Part shown: positions 55,341 to 64,000 of the stretch, piece after piece
Position numbering within the stretch: the first letter of the stretch is position 1
How the letters are laid out: each line of letters starts with the position of its first letter
NCBI RefSeq assembly: GCF_900104535.1
Contig: NZ_LT629710.1
Location: 2,728,001 to 2,792,000, forward strand
DNA length: 64,000 bases
Source: Nakamurella panacisegetis
GTDB taxonomy: Bacteria; Actinomycetota; Actinomycetes; Mycobacteriales; Nakamurellaceae
Direction of reading: 5' to 3'
The notes under the pieces: model-generated
What the model saw: only the letters and a program-made list of their open reading frames with translations
What the model was told of the DNA's origin: nothing
Databases searched by the model: none
Made by a program: the position numbers and the translations under genes

Positions 55341-57946
55341 TGACCCAGGTAGTGAGCCCGACGACGAACACCGGCGGCTCGCCGGAGGACCGGCCGGTAC
55401 CCGAGGGTCACGTCCGGCTGACCATCGACGGCGTCGTGTTGGACGCGCCCAAGGGCGAGTTGGTGATCCGCGCCGCCGAACGGATCGGGACCGCGATCCC
55501 GCGGTTCTGCGACCACCCGCTCCTGGAGCCGGTCGGCGCCTGCCGGCAGTGCCTGGTCGAGATCGAGATGGGCGGCCGGCCGATGCCGAAGCCGCAGGCC
55601 TCCTGCACCCAGACGGTGGCCGACGGCATGGTGGTGCGCACCCAGCTCAGCTCGCCGGTGGCCGAGAAGGCGCAGCGCTCGAACCTGGAGTTCCTGCTGC
55701 TGAACCATCCGCTGGACTGCCCGATCTGCGACAAGGGCGGTGAATGCCCGCTGCAGAACCAGACCCTGGCCAACGGGGCGGCCGAGTCGCGGATGCACGA
55801 TGCCAAACGTGTGTTCACCAAGCCGATCGCCGTGTCCACCCAGATCCTGCTGGACCGTGAGCGCTGCGTGCTGTGCCAGCGCTGCACCCGGTTCTCCGAC
55901 CAGATCGCCGGGGACAAGTTCATCGACCTGTTGGAACGCGGGTCGGCTCAGCAGATCGGCATCAACTCGGCCGAGCCGTTCCAGTCCTACTTCTCCGGCA
56001 ACACGATCCAGATCTGCCCGGTCGGCGCGCTCACCTCGGCCGCCTACCGGTTCCGGTCCCGCCCGTTCGACCTGGTTTCCACCCCGACGGTGTGCGAGCA
56101 CTGCGCCGACGGTTGCGCGATGCGGACCGACCACCGGTCGATCGGCGTGACCCGACGCCTGGCCGGTCTCGACCCGGCGGTGAACGAGGAGTGGAACTGC
56201 GACAAGGGCCGCTTCGGTTTCACCTACACCTCGGTCGGAGATCGCATCCTGCGGCCGATGGTCCGCAATGCCGAGGGCACGTTGGAACCGGTGTCCTGGA
56301 CCGAGGCTATGTCGGTGGCCGCGGCCGGGCTGGCGACGGCGCGCGACACCGGCGGTGTCGGGGTGCTCACCGGTGGTCGGCTGACCGTCACCGACGCCTA
56401 CGCCTACGCCAAGTTCACCCGTCTTGCGTTGCGGACCAACGACATCGACTTCCGGGCCCGGGCTCATTCGGCCGAGGAAGCCGAGTTCCTGGCTGCCCGG
56501 GTGACCGGCCGGACCCCGGACACCGACGGGGTGACGTTCGCGTCACTGGAGACGGCACCCGTCGTCCTGCTGGTCGGCCTCGAACCGGAGGAGGAGTCGC
56601 CGATCCTGTTCCTGCGGCTGCGCAAGGCGTCTCGCCGGGGGGTGCCCGTCTATTCGGTGGGCGCGGTGCGGTCCCGGGGGCTGGACAAGATGGACGGCCA
56701 CCTGCTGACGGCCGTGCCGGGGCAGGAAATGGCTGTGCTGCAGCGTCTCTCGACGGAGGTGGCCAGGGCCGGTGCGCCCGAGGCCCCCGTGCACAACCAG
56801 GCCGCCGTGGCGCTGCGGGCGGCCGGGGCCGTCGTGCTGGTGGGGGAGCGAGCCGCCGAGATCCCCGGACTGCTGACCGCGGTGGCCGACCTGGTCGACC
56901 GGACCGGGGCCAAGCTGGCCTGGGTGCCCCGCCGGGCCGGTGAACGCGGAGCGCTGGACGCCGGCGCCATCGGGAACCTGCTGCCCGGCGGTCGGCCGAT
57001 CGCCGACGACGCCGCTCGCGCCGAGGTGGAGAGCGCCTGGGGCGCATCGGTTCCGGCCGCTCCCGGTCGGGACACGTCGGGCATCCTGGACGCCGTCGGG
57101 GCCGGCGGCCTGTCCGGGTTGCTGATCGGTGGGGTGGAAGTGGCCGACCTGCCCGATCCGGCCGCCGCTATCGCCGCCATCGCCGCCGCCGGTTTCGTGG
57201 TCAGCCTGGAGCTGCGGCGCAGCGCCGTCACCGAACTGGCCGACGTGGTCTTCCCGGTCGCGGCGGTCGCCGAGAAGTCGGGATCGTTCGTCAACTGGGA
57301 GGGCCGCAACCGCCCGTTCGGTGCCGCCTTGCCCGAATTCGGGACGCTGGACGAGGGCCGCATCCTGGACACCCTGGGCGTCGAGATGGACGTCGACCTG
57401 TACACCCAGACCCCCGTCGCGGCCCGGGCCGACATGGGCCGGCTCGGCATCTGGAACCCGTCATCGGCGTGGATCAACTTCTCAGGCGTGGACGAATCTG
57501 GCGACTCCGGTCACTCCAGTCCCAATTCGGCGAAGTTGATCCATGCCGGCGAAGTTGATCCACGCGAAGGTGGTCCACGCGAAGGTGGTCCACGCGAGGG
57601 GACCTTCGCCGTGGCGACCTGGCGGATGAACCTGGACGGCGGGCGCGGGCTGGACGGGGAGCCGCACCTGGCCGGCACGGCCAAGCCCGACGTGGCGCGC
57701 CTGTCGGCTGGCGATGCCGCCCGTCTTGATGTGAACGACGGTGACGCCGTACGGGTGGTGGGGCCGTCGGGCGGATCGGTGACGTTGCCGCTGGAGATCA
57801 CGGTGATGGCCGACGGCTCCGTCTGGTTGCCCTCGCGGATCGGCGGGACCCCGCTGGGCGTGCTGCTCGGTGGTGGGGTCACCACGCGCGTGCGGGTCAC
57901 CCGGGCGAGCGGGAACGACACGGCAGCGGAAAGGCAGGGCCTCTGA
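55340..57946 (+). CDS. nuoG: NADH-quinone oxidoreductase subunit G with repeat insertion
   Basis: An 868-residue iron-sulfur subunit. The [2Fe-2S] ligands are in [19 protein letters not shown], then CTQ, further clusters in [28 protein letters not shown] and ICPVGAL, and an extra cluster motif [13 protein letters not shown] before the molybdopterin-oxidoreductase-like domain. Near residue 710-755, between GIWNPSSAW and TFAVATWR, lies a Gly/Glu/Arg repeat segment ([14 protein letters not shown]) encoded by a tandem 15-bp repeat. It looks like an in-frame insertion, as the flanks are conserved in style. The rest is normal. Confidence 0.95.
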   Translation: MTQVVSPTTNTGGSPEDRPVPEGHVRLTIDGVVLDAPKGELVIRAAERIGTAIPRFCDHPLLEPVGACRQCLVEIEMGGRPMPKPQASCTQTVADGMVVRTQLSSPVAEKAQRSNLEFLLLNHPLDCPICDKGGECPLQNQTLANGAAESRMHDAKRVFTKPIAVSTQILLDRERCVLCQRCTRFSDQIAGDKFIDLLERGSAQQIGINSAEPFQSYFSGNTIQICPVGALTSAAYRFRSRPFDLVSTPTVCEHCADGCAMRTDHRSIGVTRRLAGLDPAVNEEWNCDKGRFGFTYTSVGDRILRPMVRNAEGTLEPVSWTEAMSVAAAGLATARDTGGVGVLTGGRLTVTDAYAYAKFTRLALRTNDIDFRARAHSAEEAEFLAARVTGRTPDTDGVTFASLETAPVVLLVGLEPEEESPILFLRLRKASRRGVPVYSVGAVRSRGLDKMDGHLLTAVPGQEMAVLQRLSTEVARAGAPEAPVHNQAAVALRAAGAVVLVGERAAEIPGLLTAVADLVDRTGAKLAWVPRRAGERGALDAGAIGNLLPGGRPIADDAARAEVESAWGASVPAAPGRDTSGILDAVGAGGLSGLLIGGVEVADLPDPAAAIAAIAAAGFVVSLELRRSAVTELADVVFPVAAVAEKSGSFVNWEGRNRPFGAALPEFGTLDEGRILDTLGVEMDVDLYTQTPVAARADMGRLGIWNPSSAWINFSGVDESGDSGHSSPNSAKLIHAGEVDPREGGPREGGPREGTFAVATWRMNLDGGRGLDGEPHLAGTAKPDVARLSAGDAARLDVNDGDAVRVVGPSGGSVTLPLEITVMADGSVWLPSRIGGTPLGVLLGGGVTTRVRVTRASGNDTAAERQGL
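57467..57601 (+). repeat. 15-bp tandem repeats with a perfect inverted partner inside nuoG
   Basis: GAAGTTGATCCACGC at 57551-57565 has a perfect inverted copy, GCGTGGATCAACTTC, at 57467-57481. A near copy lies at 57532 (GAAGTTGATCCATGC), and two variants, GAAGGTGGTCCACGC, follow at 57566 and 57581. The frame stays open throughout. Confidence 0.9.
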
Positions 57947-59385
57947 TGCGCGCTCCAGTCCATCTCGATACCTCGCCGGGGATCAGCCTCGACGGGTCGA
58001 CGCAGGCCCTGCTGGCCGGTGACCCGTGGTGGCTGATGCTGATCAAGGCGGTCATCATCTTCGCGCTGCTCCTGCTGATGACGCTGTTCGCCATCTGGTT
58101 CGAGCGCAAGATCGTCGGCCGGATGCAGCACCGCCCCGGTCCCACCTGGAACGGCCCGTTCGGCCTGCTGCAATCCCTGGCCGACGCCCTGAAGTTGATC
58201 TTCAAGGAGGGCATGATCCCGGCCCGGGCCGACAAGTTCGTCTTCATCGCTGCGCCGATCCTGGCCTGTATCCCGGCCTTCCTGATCTTCTCGATCATCC
58301 CGCTCGGCGGCCAGGTCAGCATGTTCGGCCACCAGACGGCTCTGCAGTTGACCGACCTCCCGGTCGGTGTGCTGGCCGCGCTGGCCTTCTCCTCGATCGG
58401 CGTCTACGGGATCGTGCTCGGCGGCTGGGCCTCGGGTTCCACCTACCCGCTGCTGGGCGGGCTCCGGTCGGCCGCCCAGCTGATCTCCTACGAGGTCGCG
58501 ATGGGACTCTCGTTCGTCGCGGTGTTCCTCTACGCCGGCACCCTGTCGACCTCGGCCATCGTGAACCAGCAGGCCGGCGGTTGGTATGTCTGGCTGTTGC
58601 CGGTGTCGTTCGTCGTGTACTGCGTGTCGATGGTCGGCGAGACCAACCGGGCGCCGTTCGACATGGCCGAGGCCGAGGGCGAACTGGTCGGCGGCTTCAA
58701 CACCGAGTACACCGGCATGCGGTTCGGAACCTTCTTCCTGGCCGAGTACATCAACATGATCAACGTGTCGGCCATCGCCACCACGCTGTTCCTCGGGGGC
58801 TGGCGGGCGCCCTGGCCGCTCTCCCGGATCCCGGGCGCGAACAGCGGCTGGATCACCCTGATCTGGTTCTTCGTGAAGGTCCTGCTGTTCATGTTCGTCT
58901 TCGTCTGGCTGCGCGGCACGTTGCCCCGCATCCGCTACGACCAGTTCATGACGCTGGGCTGGAAGATCCTGGTGCCGGTCTCCCTGGTCTGGATCGTCCT
59001 GGTGTCCACCGCCCGGGTGCTGAACTCGGCGACCTCGCTGACGACGAGGCAGGTGCTGCTCTGGATGGGCATTCCGCTGGTGCTGGTGCTGCTGATCGCC
59101 GCCTTCTGGCCCCAGAAGGAGCGACCCGATCAGGAGGAGATCGACGCGGCCGATCTCCTGGCCGCCGAACAGGAGGATGGCGAACCGACCGTGGTCGACG
59201 CCCAGGGCCTGGTCACCGTCGTGACCCCGCGGCTGGGGGCCTATCCGATCCCGCCGCTCGATCTGCGGGTCCCGGCCGCACCGATCCGATCCGCCCGAGC
59301 CGCTGCGCCGCCCGTCGGGGCGCTCGCCCAGGGTCACCCCGGCTCGACCGGGACCAGTGAAGGAGATCCCAATGTCATTTCTTGA
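57946..59385 (+). CDS. nuoH: NADH-quinone oxidoreductase subunit H
   Basis: A 479-residue membrane subunit linking the quinone site to the proton-pumping arm. It has [63 protein letters not shown] and about eight helices. The last 80 residues are a cytoplasmic, Asp/Glu- then Pro/Ala-rich extension beyond the core. It overlaps nuoG by one base and nuoI by 14. Confidence 0.96.
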   Translation: MRAPVHLDTSPGISLDGSTQALLAGDPWWLMLIKAVIIFALLLLMTLFAIWFERKIVGRMQHRPGPTWNGPFGLLQSLADALKLIFKEGMIPARADKFVFIAAPILACIPAFLIFSIIPLGGQVSMFGHQTALQLTDLPVGVLAALAFSSIGVYGIVLGGWASGSTYPLLGGLRSAAQLISYEVAMGLSFVAVFLYAGTLSTSAIVNQQAGGWYVWLLPVSFVVYCVSMVGETNRAPFDMAEAEGELVGGFNTEYTGMRFGTFFLAEYINMINVSAIATTLFLGGWRAPWPLSRIPGANSGWITLIWFFVKVLLFMFVFVWLRGTLPRIRYDQFMTLGWKILVPVSLVWIVLVSTARVLNSATSLTTRQVLLWMGIPLVLVLLIAAFWPQKERPDQEEIDAADLLAAEQEDGEPTVVDAQGLVTVVTPRLGAYPIPPLDLRVPAAPIRSARAAAPPVGALAQGHPGSTGTSEGDPNVIS

Positions 59386-60076
59386 TCCCGTCAAGGGCTT
59401 CGGTGTCACCTTCGCGACCATGTTCAAACCGGTCGTCACCGAGGACTACCCGAACAATCCGTTGCCGACGGCGCCGCGGTACCACGGCCGTCACCAGCTG
59501 AACCGCCACCCGGACGGACTGGAGAAGTGTGTCGGCTGCGAACTGTGCGCCTGGGCCTGCCCGGCCGACGCGATCTTCGTCGAGGGCGGCGACAACACCG
59601 ACGAGGAGCGTTACTCGCCCGGCGAGCGGTACGGCAAGAACTACCAGATCAACTACCTGCGCTGCATCGGCTGCGGCCTGTGCATCGAGGCCTGCCCGAC
59701 CCGGTCGCTGACCATGACGAACGAGTACGAGCTGGCCGACGACGACCGTCAGCGGCTGATCTACACCAAGGACCGGCTGCTGGCCCCGCTGCTGCCCGGC
59801 ATGGAGCAACCGCCGCACCCGATGCGCCTCGGCGACGAGCAGGACTACTACGTCAAGGGGCCGGAACTGCTCCGCGACCCCACCTTCCGGCGCGGGGCCG
59901 CACCCGACGTGAACGTTCCGGCCCACCCGGACGTCACGCGCCGACCGGTGGACTCCTCGAGCGTCCCGCCGGCCCACAGCGTCACCGGGGCGGCGGCCCC
60001 CGGCGTACCGCCCGGGGCGACGTCGCACGGCACCGTTCCGCGGGGCGTCACCCCGCCCGCCGGTGACGCCCGATGA
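59372..60076 (+). CDS. nuoI: NADH-quinone oxidoreductase subunit I
   Basis: A 234-residue ferredoxin-like subunit with two [4Fe-4S] motifs: [12 protein letters not shown] near residue 52 and [12 protein letters not shown] near 97. AAGGAG lies upstream of the ATG inside nuoH. The C-terminal 60 residues (from PTFRRG) are Pro/Ala-rich and not part of the family core. Confidence 0.95.
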   Translation: MSFLDPVKGFGVTFATMFKPVVTEDYPNNPLPTAPRYHGRHQLNRHPDGLEKCVGCELCAWACPADAIFVEGGDNTDEERYSPGERYGKNYQINYLRCIGCGLCIEACPTRSLTMTNEYELADDDRQRLIYTKDRLLAPLLPGMEQPPHPMRLGDEQDYYVKGPELLRDPTFRRGAAPDVNVPAHPDVTRRPVDSSSVPPAHSVTGAAAPGVPPGATSHGTVPRGVTPPAGDAR

Positions 60077-60951
60077 GCGCCCTGATGGCCGCGGCCGGTG
60101 ACGCGTCGACGACGGTCGCGTCCGGTGGCGGCGAACAGATCGCCTTCTGGATCCTGGCCCCGCTGGCCCTGCTCGGCGGGGTCGGCATGGTGCTGGCCAA
60201 GGGCGCGGTGCACTCCGCGCTGTGGCTGGTGCTGACCATGCTCTCCCTCGGGTGCCTGTACATGGCGCAGGGTGCCGAGTTCCTCGGGTTCGCCCAGATC
60301 ATCGTGTACACCGGCGCGATCATGATGTTGTTCCTGTTCGTGCTGATGCTGACCGGCCGGGAGGCCGGCGACTCGGTGATCGAGGTGCTCCGGGGTCAGC
60401 GGATCAAGGCCATCTGCATCGGCATCGGGTTCGTCGGCCTGCTGGTCGCCGCGCTGGTCCGGGCCCTGCGGGTGACCGAGTCGGTCGGCCTGGGGCCGGC
60501 GATGGCCCAGCGCGGACCCATCGGGTCGCTGGCCGCGGCGCTGTTCACCGACTACTTGTTCCCGTTCGAACTGACCAGCGCCCTGCTGATCACGGCCGCG
60601 GTCGGCGCGATGGTGCTGGCCCACGTCGAGCGGGCCCCGGGCGAGAAGAAGACGCAGCGCCAGCGGGTGCACGAGCGGATGCGGTCGGACCGGATGTCCC
60701 CGCTCCCCGGGCCCGGCGTGTTCGCCACATCGTCGTCCAACGCCACCCCGGCTCTCCTGCCCGACGGATCGATCGCACCGGGATCGGTGTCGAAGCTGGT
60801 GGAGCGGAGCGAGGCGGTCCGGGTGGCCACCCGGAATTCGCAGGGCCGCTCACTGGCCGCGCTCGAGACGGCCGAGCACCCGCACCGGCTCGAACCGGCC
60901 GACACCGATTCCGAACACACCATCGCCGTCCCGAACGGAGACCACCGGTGA
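60073..60951 (+). CDS. nuoJ: NADH-quinone oxidoreductase subunit J
   Basis: A 292-residue membrane subunit. Five helices occupy the first 185 residues ([58 protein letters not shown] and two more), as in the family. About 105 charged cytoplasmic residues follow (from [16 protein letters not shown]), an actinobacterial extension. Overlaps both neighbours by 4 bp. Confidence 0.94.
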   Translation: MSALMAAAGDASTTVASGGGEQIAFWILAPLALLGGVGMVLAKGAVHSALWLVLTMLSLGCLYMAQGAEFLGFAQIIVYTGAIMMLFLFVLMLTGREAGDSVIEVLRGQRIKAICIGIGFVGLLVAALVRALRVTESVGLGPAMAQRGPIGSLAAALFTDYLFPFELTSALLITAAVGAMVLAHVERAPGEKKTQRQRVHERMRSDRMSPLPGPGVFATSSSNATPALLPDGSIAPGSVSKLVERSEAVRVATRNSQGRSLAALETAEHPHRLEPADTDSEHTIAVPNGDHR

Positions 60952-61247
60952 CCCCCGACCACTACCTCATCCTGTCCGCCCTGCTGTTCGGCATCGGTGC
61001 CGTCGGGGTGCTGGTGCGGCGCAACGCGATCGTCGTGTTCATGTGCATCGAGCTGATGCTGAACGCGGTGAACCTCTCGCTGGTCACCTTCGCCCGGATG
61101 CACGGCAACCTCGACGGCGTCCTGATGGCGTTCTTCGTGATGGTGGTGGCCGCGGCCGAAGTGGTGGTGGGGTTGGCGATCATCATGTCCATCTTCCGGA
61201 GCCGGCGGAGTGCCTCCGTCGACGACGCGAACCTGCTGAAGTTCTGA
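60948..61247 (+). CDS. nuoK: NADH-quinone oxidoreductase subunit K
   Basis: A 99-residue MnhC-like subunit with three helices. Conserved Glu in [17 protein letters not shown] and in [17 protein letters not shown] are the proton-channel residues. GTG start overlapping nuoJ. Confidence 0.95.
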   Translation: MTPDHYLILSALLFGIGAVGVLVRRNAIVVFMCIELMLNAVNLSLVTFARMHGNLDGVLMAFFVMVVAAAEVVVGLAIIMSIFRSRRSASVDDANLLKF

Positions 61248-61266
61248 CGGGGCGGGAACTTTCCTC

Positions 61267-63210
61267 ATGACACCAGAAACCGTGATCACCCCGGCGTCGG
61301 GCATCACGAGCGCAGCGTGGTTGCTGTTGCTGCTGCCCGTCGCCGGCGCCGTGGTCCTGCTGGTCGGCGGCCGGCGGCTGGACCGGATCGGCCACTGGAT
61401 CGGCTGTGCGACCGTCGTCGCCGCGTTCGTCCTCGGGTTGGCCATCTTCTTCTCGACCGTCGGGTCCGGCAGCACCGACCGGGTGCACTCGCTGCAACTG
61501 TTCTCCTGGTTCACGTCCGGGTCGCTCAACGTCGACCTCGACCTGCGGTTGGATCCGCTGTCGCTGACGTTCGTGCTGCTGATCACCGGGGTCGGATCAC
61601 TGATCCACATCTACTCGGTGGGCTACATGTCCCACGATCTGGAGCGGCGGAAGTTCTTCGCCTATCTGAACCTGTTCGTCGCGGCGATGCTGCTCCTGGT
61701 GCTCGGCGGCGGGTTCATCTCCCTGTACTTCGGTTGGGAGGGCGTCGGTCTCGCGTCCTACCTGCTGATCGGCTTCTGGTCCGACCGCCCGGCCGCGGCG
61801 ACCGCCGCGAAGAAGGCGTTCATCATGAACCGGGTGGGTGACGTCGGGCTGGCCCTGGCCATCTTCCTGATGTACAAGGAGATGGGAACCACCTCCTACA
61901 GCGGGGTCTTCACGGCCATACCGAATGTGTCGCCGGCCGCCGTGACGACGATCGCGCTGCTGCTCCTGCTCGGCGCCTGCGGCAAATCGGGCCAGGTCCC
62001 GCTGCAGGCCTGGTTGCCTGACGCGATGGAGGGCCCGACCCCGGTGTCGGCCCTGATCCATGCCGCGACCATGGTCACCGCCGGCGTCTACCTGATCGCC
62101 CGGTCGGCGCCGATCTACAACCTGACCTCGGACGGCCGGCTGGTGGTGTCCATCATCGGTACGGTCACTCTGCTGGTCGGCTGCATTGCCGGGTGCGCCA
62201 AGGACGACATCAAGAAAGTCCTGGCCTACTCGACGGTCTCGCAAATCGGCTACATGTTCCTGGCTGTCGGCCTGGGCAGCGGCGTGTACGCGCTCGGCAT
62301 CCTGCACCTGTTGACCCACGGCTTCTTCAAGGCCGGCCTGTTCCTCGGGGCCGGCAGCGTCATGCACGGCATGAACGACGACGTCGACATGCGGCACTAC
62401 GGCGGCCTGGCCCGCAAGATGCCGATCACCTTCTGGACGATCATGGCCGGATACCTGGCCCTGATCGGCTTCCCGTTCCTGTCCGGATACTTCTCGAAGG
62501 ACCCGATCATCGAGGCGGCGTTCTCGGCCGGGGGAGCCAAGGGCGCGCTGCTCGGCGGCGCCGCCCTGCTGGGCGCGGGTCTGACCGCGTTCTACATGAC
62601 CCGGTTGATGATCATGACCTTCTTCGGCGAGGCCCGCTGGAAGCACCTGCGATCGGCCGACGGGCGGGAGTACCACCCGCACGAGTCGCCTCTGGTGATG
62701 ACCGTGCCGATGATCATCCTGGCCGTCGGATCGGTCGGCGCGGGTGCGTTCCTGGCCGTCGGCAACCGGCTGGTCGAGTGGCTGGCCCCGTCGGTGGGGG
62801 AGTTCCACGAGCCGCACCCGCCGGTGGCCAAGATCGTCATCACGGTCGGAACGCTGGTGGTCGTCGCGGCCGGCGTCGGTGTCGCCTACCTGCTGGTCGG
62901 GCGGCAGCCGGTCCCGGTGACGCGGCCCGAGAAGGTCAGCGCGCTGGTGCGTTTCGCTCGGGCCGACGCCGGCGGCAATGCCGTCAACGAGGCTCTGGTG
63001 GCCCGTCCCGGCCAATGGCTGGGTGGGGCGCTGATCTACGCCGACAACCGCGGCGTCGACGGCGCGGTCAACGGGTTGGCCGCGGCGCTCGGCGGACTGT
63101 CCGGTCGATGGCGCCGGTGGCAGAACGGTTTCGTCCGCTCCTACGCCCTGTCGATGCTCTCCGGCACCTTCCTGGTCGTCGCCGCCCTGATCGTGGTGAG
63201 GTTCGCATGA
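61267..63210 (+). CDS. nuoL: NADH-quinone oxidoreductase subunit L
   Basis: A 647-residue antiporter-like proton-pumping subunit. It has the signature [54 protein letters not shown] with the channel Lys/His, and the long C-terminal lateral helix region. About 15 helices. The ATG follows nuoK by 19 bp with GGGAAC upstream. A repeat hairpin follows the stop. Confidence 0.96.
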   Translation: MTPETVITPASGITSAAWLLLLLPVAGAVVLLVGGRRLDRIGHWIGCATVVAAFVLGLAIFFSTVGSGSTDRVHSLQLFSWFTSGSLNVDLDLRLDPLSLTFVLLITGVGSLIHIYSVGYMSHDLERRKFFAYLNLFVAAMLLLVLGGGFISLYFGWEGVGLASYLLIGFWSDRPAAATAAKKAFIMNRVGDVGLALAIFLMYKEMGTTSYSGVFTAIPNVSPAAVTTIALLLLLGACGKSGQVPLQAWLPDAMEGPTPVSALIHAATMVTAGVYLIARSAPIYNLTSDGRLVVSIIGTVTLLVGCIAGCAKDDIKKVLAYSTVSQIGYMFLAVGLGSGVYALGILHLLTHGFFKAGLFLGAGSVMHGMNDDVDMRHYGGLARKMPITFWTIMAGYLALIGFPFLSGYFSKDPIIEAAFSAGGAKGALLGGAALLGAGLTAFYMTRLMIMTFFGEARWKHLRSADGREYHPHESPLVMTVPMIILAVGSVGAGAFLAVGNRLVEWLAPSVGEFHEPHPPVAKIVITVGTLVVVAAGVGVAYLLVGRQPVPVTRPEKVSALVRFARADAGGNAVNEALVARPGQWLGGALIYADNRGVDGAVNGLAAALGGLSGRWRRWQNGFVRSYALSMLSGTFLVVAALIVVRFA

Positions 63211-63212
63211 AC

Positions 63213-63295
63213 AGCGCATACAGAACTGCCCGGCACATACGGAAGTTCCCGAAATCGGCGGTTACTAGGCCGATCTGGGCAGTTCGATCTGCGCT
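63213..63295 (+). repeat. 38-bp dispersed element, copy 2, forming a hairpin between nuoL and nuoM
   Basis: The arms at 63213-63231 and 63277-63295 pair at 16 of 19 positions, with the perfect core GAACTGCCC/GGGCAGTTC. An inner AATCGGC/GCCGATC... hairpin fills the loop. Bases 63214-63251 match the element after hemD (31 of 38). This is the only sizeable gap within the nuo operon (106 bp). Confidence 0.75.
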
Positions 63296-63316
63296 GACCG
63301 GGACGGAGGACGCACG

Positions 63317-64000
63317 ATGAACGGCTTCCCCTACCTGGTTGTCCTCATCGCCCTCCCGCTCGTCGGGGCCGGGGTGGTCGCGTTCATGGGCGGGGCGCCG
63401 GTGCGCACCGTGAAATCGGTCGCGCTCGGCTTCTCACTGGTCGAATTCGTGATGGCCGTGGTGTTGTGGATCGCCTACACCCACCCGGCCGCCCAGATCG
63501 GATCGGGAAGCTTCTCCGCGGCTGACTCTCCCTTCCGGCAGACCTTCTCGGTCGACTGGATCCGCAGTTTCGGGATTCACTTCTCGCTCGGCGTTGACGG
63601 CATCTCGCTGGTGATGATCGCCCTGATCGCATTCCTGGTGCCGATCGTGCTGGGCGCGTCCTGGGAGGAGAAGGTGCCCCAGGGGCGCACCGTCGGCGGC
63701 TATTTCGCGCTGATCCTGGTGATGCAGGCGGCCATGACGGGGGTCTTCGCGGCCACCGACGTGTTCGTGTTCTACGTGATGTTCGAGGTCATGTTGATCC
63801 CGATGTACTTCCTGATCGGCGCGTTCGGCGGGGTACGACGGGCCTACGCGGCGACCAAGTTCTTCCTCTACTCGCTGATCGGCGGCCTGTTGATGCTGGC
63901 GTCGATCATCGCGTTGTTCGTGGCGTCCGGGCGTACGCCGGACCGGGCCGGGCTGGGCGGGACTCTGGACTGGAACACGTTGCGCAACATCGCCCACGAG
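63317..64000 (+). CDS. nuoM: NADH-quinone oxidoreductase subunit M, partial (3' end outside window)
   Basis: I translated this from the ATG at 63317, which has GGAGGA 7 bases upstream; it stays open for 228 codons to the window edge. An antiporter-like subunit: ALPLVGAGVVAFMGG, IHFSLGVDGISLVMIALIAF, FVFYVMFEVMLIPMYFLIGAFGG with the channel Glu, and AATKFFLYSLIGGLLMLASI. About five helices are visible. It follows nuoL after the repeat hairpin. Confidence 0.95.
   Translation, partial: MNGFPYLVVLIALPLVGAGVVAFMGGAPVRTVKSVALGFSLVEFVMAVVLWIAYTHPAAQIGSGSFSAADSPFRQTFSVDWIRSFGIHFSLGVDGISLVMIALIAFLVPIVLGASWEEKVPQGRTVGGYFALILVMQAAMTGVFAATDVFVFYVMFEVMLIPMYFLIGAFGGVRRAYAATKFFLYSLIGGLLMLASIIALFVASGRTPDRAGLGGTLDWNTLRNIAHE

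Noticed and set aside
57511-59439. 642-codon open frame antisense to nuoG/nuoH
   Set aside because: Gln/His/Asp-rich product typical of antisense translation of high-GC genes; nuoH on the other strand is certain.
60810-60830. GAGCGGAGCGAG in nuoJ as another copy of the 30-bp repeat
   Set aside because: Only about 11 bases match, it is not tandem and is in a different coding context, so chance is likely.

Overview
The window is ordinary high-GC actinobacterial chromosome, with no prophage, insertion sequence, CRISPR array, tRNA or rRNA that I could find. Lsr2, CarD, a BldC-type regulator, the 33-residue protein bS22, RadA/DisA and an actinobacterial complex I point to Actinomycetota. Rex and BldC together argue against Mycobacterium. 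Gene order resembles a Nakamurella/Frankineae-type organism, but that placement is inference, not a database result.

Layout. (1) 1-14000 holds a partial 3-methyladenine glycosylase-family gene, lysS, lsr2, clpC, a PQ-loop membrane protein, mutY, a membrane protein with a Thr/Lys/Ala-rich linker, disA, radA, an LpqE-type lipoprotein, carD and a fused ispDF. From memory this matches M. tuberculosis Rv3598c-Rv3581c. (2) 14000-31400 holds proC, an excisionase-like HTH protein, bS22, a galE2-like epimerase, an acyltransferase, a SerB1-like HAD phosphatase, an AMP-ligase homologue lacking its catalytic motifs, an acyl-CoA dehydrogenase, a glutaredoxin, rex and cobA-hemD. A system II cytochrome c maturation set follows (phosphatase, tlpA, ccdA, resB, ccsA). 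This resembles Rv0500-Rv0529, but hemA, hemC, hemB and hemL are missing. (3) 31400-48240 holds bldC, an Lrp regulator, a PLP enzyme, menE-menA, a two-component system, a broken rtcB, menC-menD, menF, an inositol-phosphatase-family gene and menG. menB is not here. (4) 48300-64000 holds a candidate Rex operator, a geranylgeranyl-reductase-family gene and nuoA to nuoM, with nuoM cut by the window end.

The second half is therefore a respiratory island: menaquinone synthesis, cytochrome c assembly and NADH:menaquinone oxidoreductase. The NADH/NAD+ sensor Rex is encoded at 22.5 kb, and its best operator match (17 of 18 bases by my reading) lies just upstream of the reductase-nuo genes.

The most unusual signal is short repeats inside and at the ends of genes. 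An almost identical 30-bp tandem repeat, read in the same frame (Gly-Ala-Ser-Gly-Ala-Thr-Gly), lies inside the AMP-ligase homologue and at the start of NuoC, 31 kb apart. NuoG carries a different 15-bp repeat family with a perfect inverted partner. A 38-bp intergenic element recurs right after the stops of hemD and nuoL, and tandem duplications sit on or next to the stops of three convergent gene pairs.
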